Source: Polyrhizophydium stewartii
Taxonomy: Eukaryota; Chytridiomycota; Chytridiomycetes; Rhizophydiales
Direction of reading: 5' to 3'
NCBI GenBank assembly: GCA_027604665.1
Contig: JADGIZ010000056.1
Location: 1 to 33,193, forward strand
DNA length: 33,193 nt
A program made the translations under genes and the position numbers. The notes below the pieces were generated by a model. That model made no database searches and was not told the DNA's origin. It worked only from the letters and a program-made list of their open reading frames with translations. Positions within the stretch are counted from its first letter, which is position 1. Every line of letters starts with the position of its first letter. Positions 33,021 through 33,193 of the stretch are shown here, piece by piece.

Positions 33021-33193
33021 GAGCGGGGGAAACCTCGGGCTTGCGCCACCTTAAACGTTCCCATCTCGCAATACGGGCTTCGCGCATCGGGTGTGCGGCT
33101 CGAGCGACGGGGCGGACGGTTCATTCGCGGCGGGGGCCGTCAGCGTGCGGCCGGGCGGCCGAGCTCCTCGGCGTCGACGCCCGTGCTGCACGG
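33021..33193 (-). promoter_or_regulatory. Upstream region of the IP3R-like gene
   Basis: 173 bp to the window edge, strongly GC-rich. On the - strand CGTTTAAGG (33049-33057) lies about 29 bp before the ATG; it is the only AT-rich patch and a weak TATA-like candidate. Longer frames here are GC-driven and show no domain. Confidence 0.3.

Noticed and set aside
1..33193. Transposons, tRNA or rRNA genes, CRISPR arrays, horizontally acquired islands
   Set aside because: I found no transposase or reverse-transcriptase motif, terminal repeats, cloverleaf or spaced-repeat array. Base composition is even across the window.

Overview
This window is GC-rich nuclear DNA from a eukaryote with very dense genes and many short spliceosomal introns (mostly 53-150 bp, usually GTGCGT- or GTGAGT-like donors, and often a CTGAC element before the acceptor). 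Nine protein-coding genes fill almost all of it. The gene set (URB1/Npa1, CKS1/Suc1, an OCA/Siw14-type phosphatase homologue, a USP8/Doa4-type deubiquitinase, a copper tyrosinase, an M28 leucine aminopeptidase) suits a fungus. A full-length inositol 1,4,5-trisphosphate receptor (IP3R) homologue argues against Dikarya and points to an early-diverging, probably zoosporic lineage (Chytridiomycota or Blastocladiomycota). That placement is inference; I cannot name the species.

Layout, left to right. (1) + strand, <1-2584: type I L-asparaginase with C-terminal ankyrin repeats, 5' end outside the window. (2) - strand, 7371-2837: USP8/Doa4-like ubiquitin hydrolase, convergent with gene 1. (3) + strand, 7500-8479: OCA/Siw14-type phosphatase homologue with a degenerate P-loop, sharing a 128-bp divergent promoter with gene 2. 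(4) + strand, 8595-16357: URB1/Npa1 ribosome-biogenesis factor. (5) + strand, 16374-16976: small histidine-phosphatase-superfamily protein starting only 16 bp after the URB1 stop. (6) - strand, 19534-17114: membrane-anchored tyrosinase. (7) - strand, 21037-19850: secreted M28 aminopeptidase with a clear TATA box and E-boxes upstream. (8) - strand, 22586-21544: CKS1 cyclin-dependent-kinase subunit. (9) - strand, 33020-22633: IP3R-like Ca2+ channel, 15 exons, about 3104 residues, ending 46 bp before the CKS1 start.

The genes do not form one pathway; the neighbourhood looks like ordinary compact housekeeping and signalling DNA. The item of greatest interest is the IP3R. It keeps the whole architecture (beta-trefoil/MIR region, RIH domains, RIH-associated domain, six-helix pore, C2H2-like linker), but most canonical IP3-coordinating basic residues are not apparent and the pore filter ends in Glu instead of Asp. 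Exon joins were worked out by hand from reading frame, splice signals and family conservation. No transcript evidence was available. I saw no tRNA, rRNA, transposon or CRISPR array.
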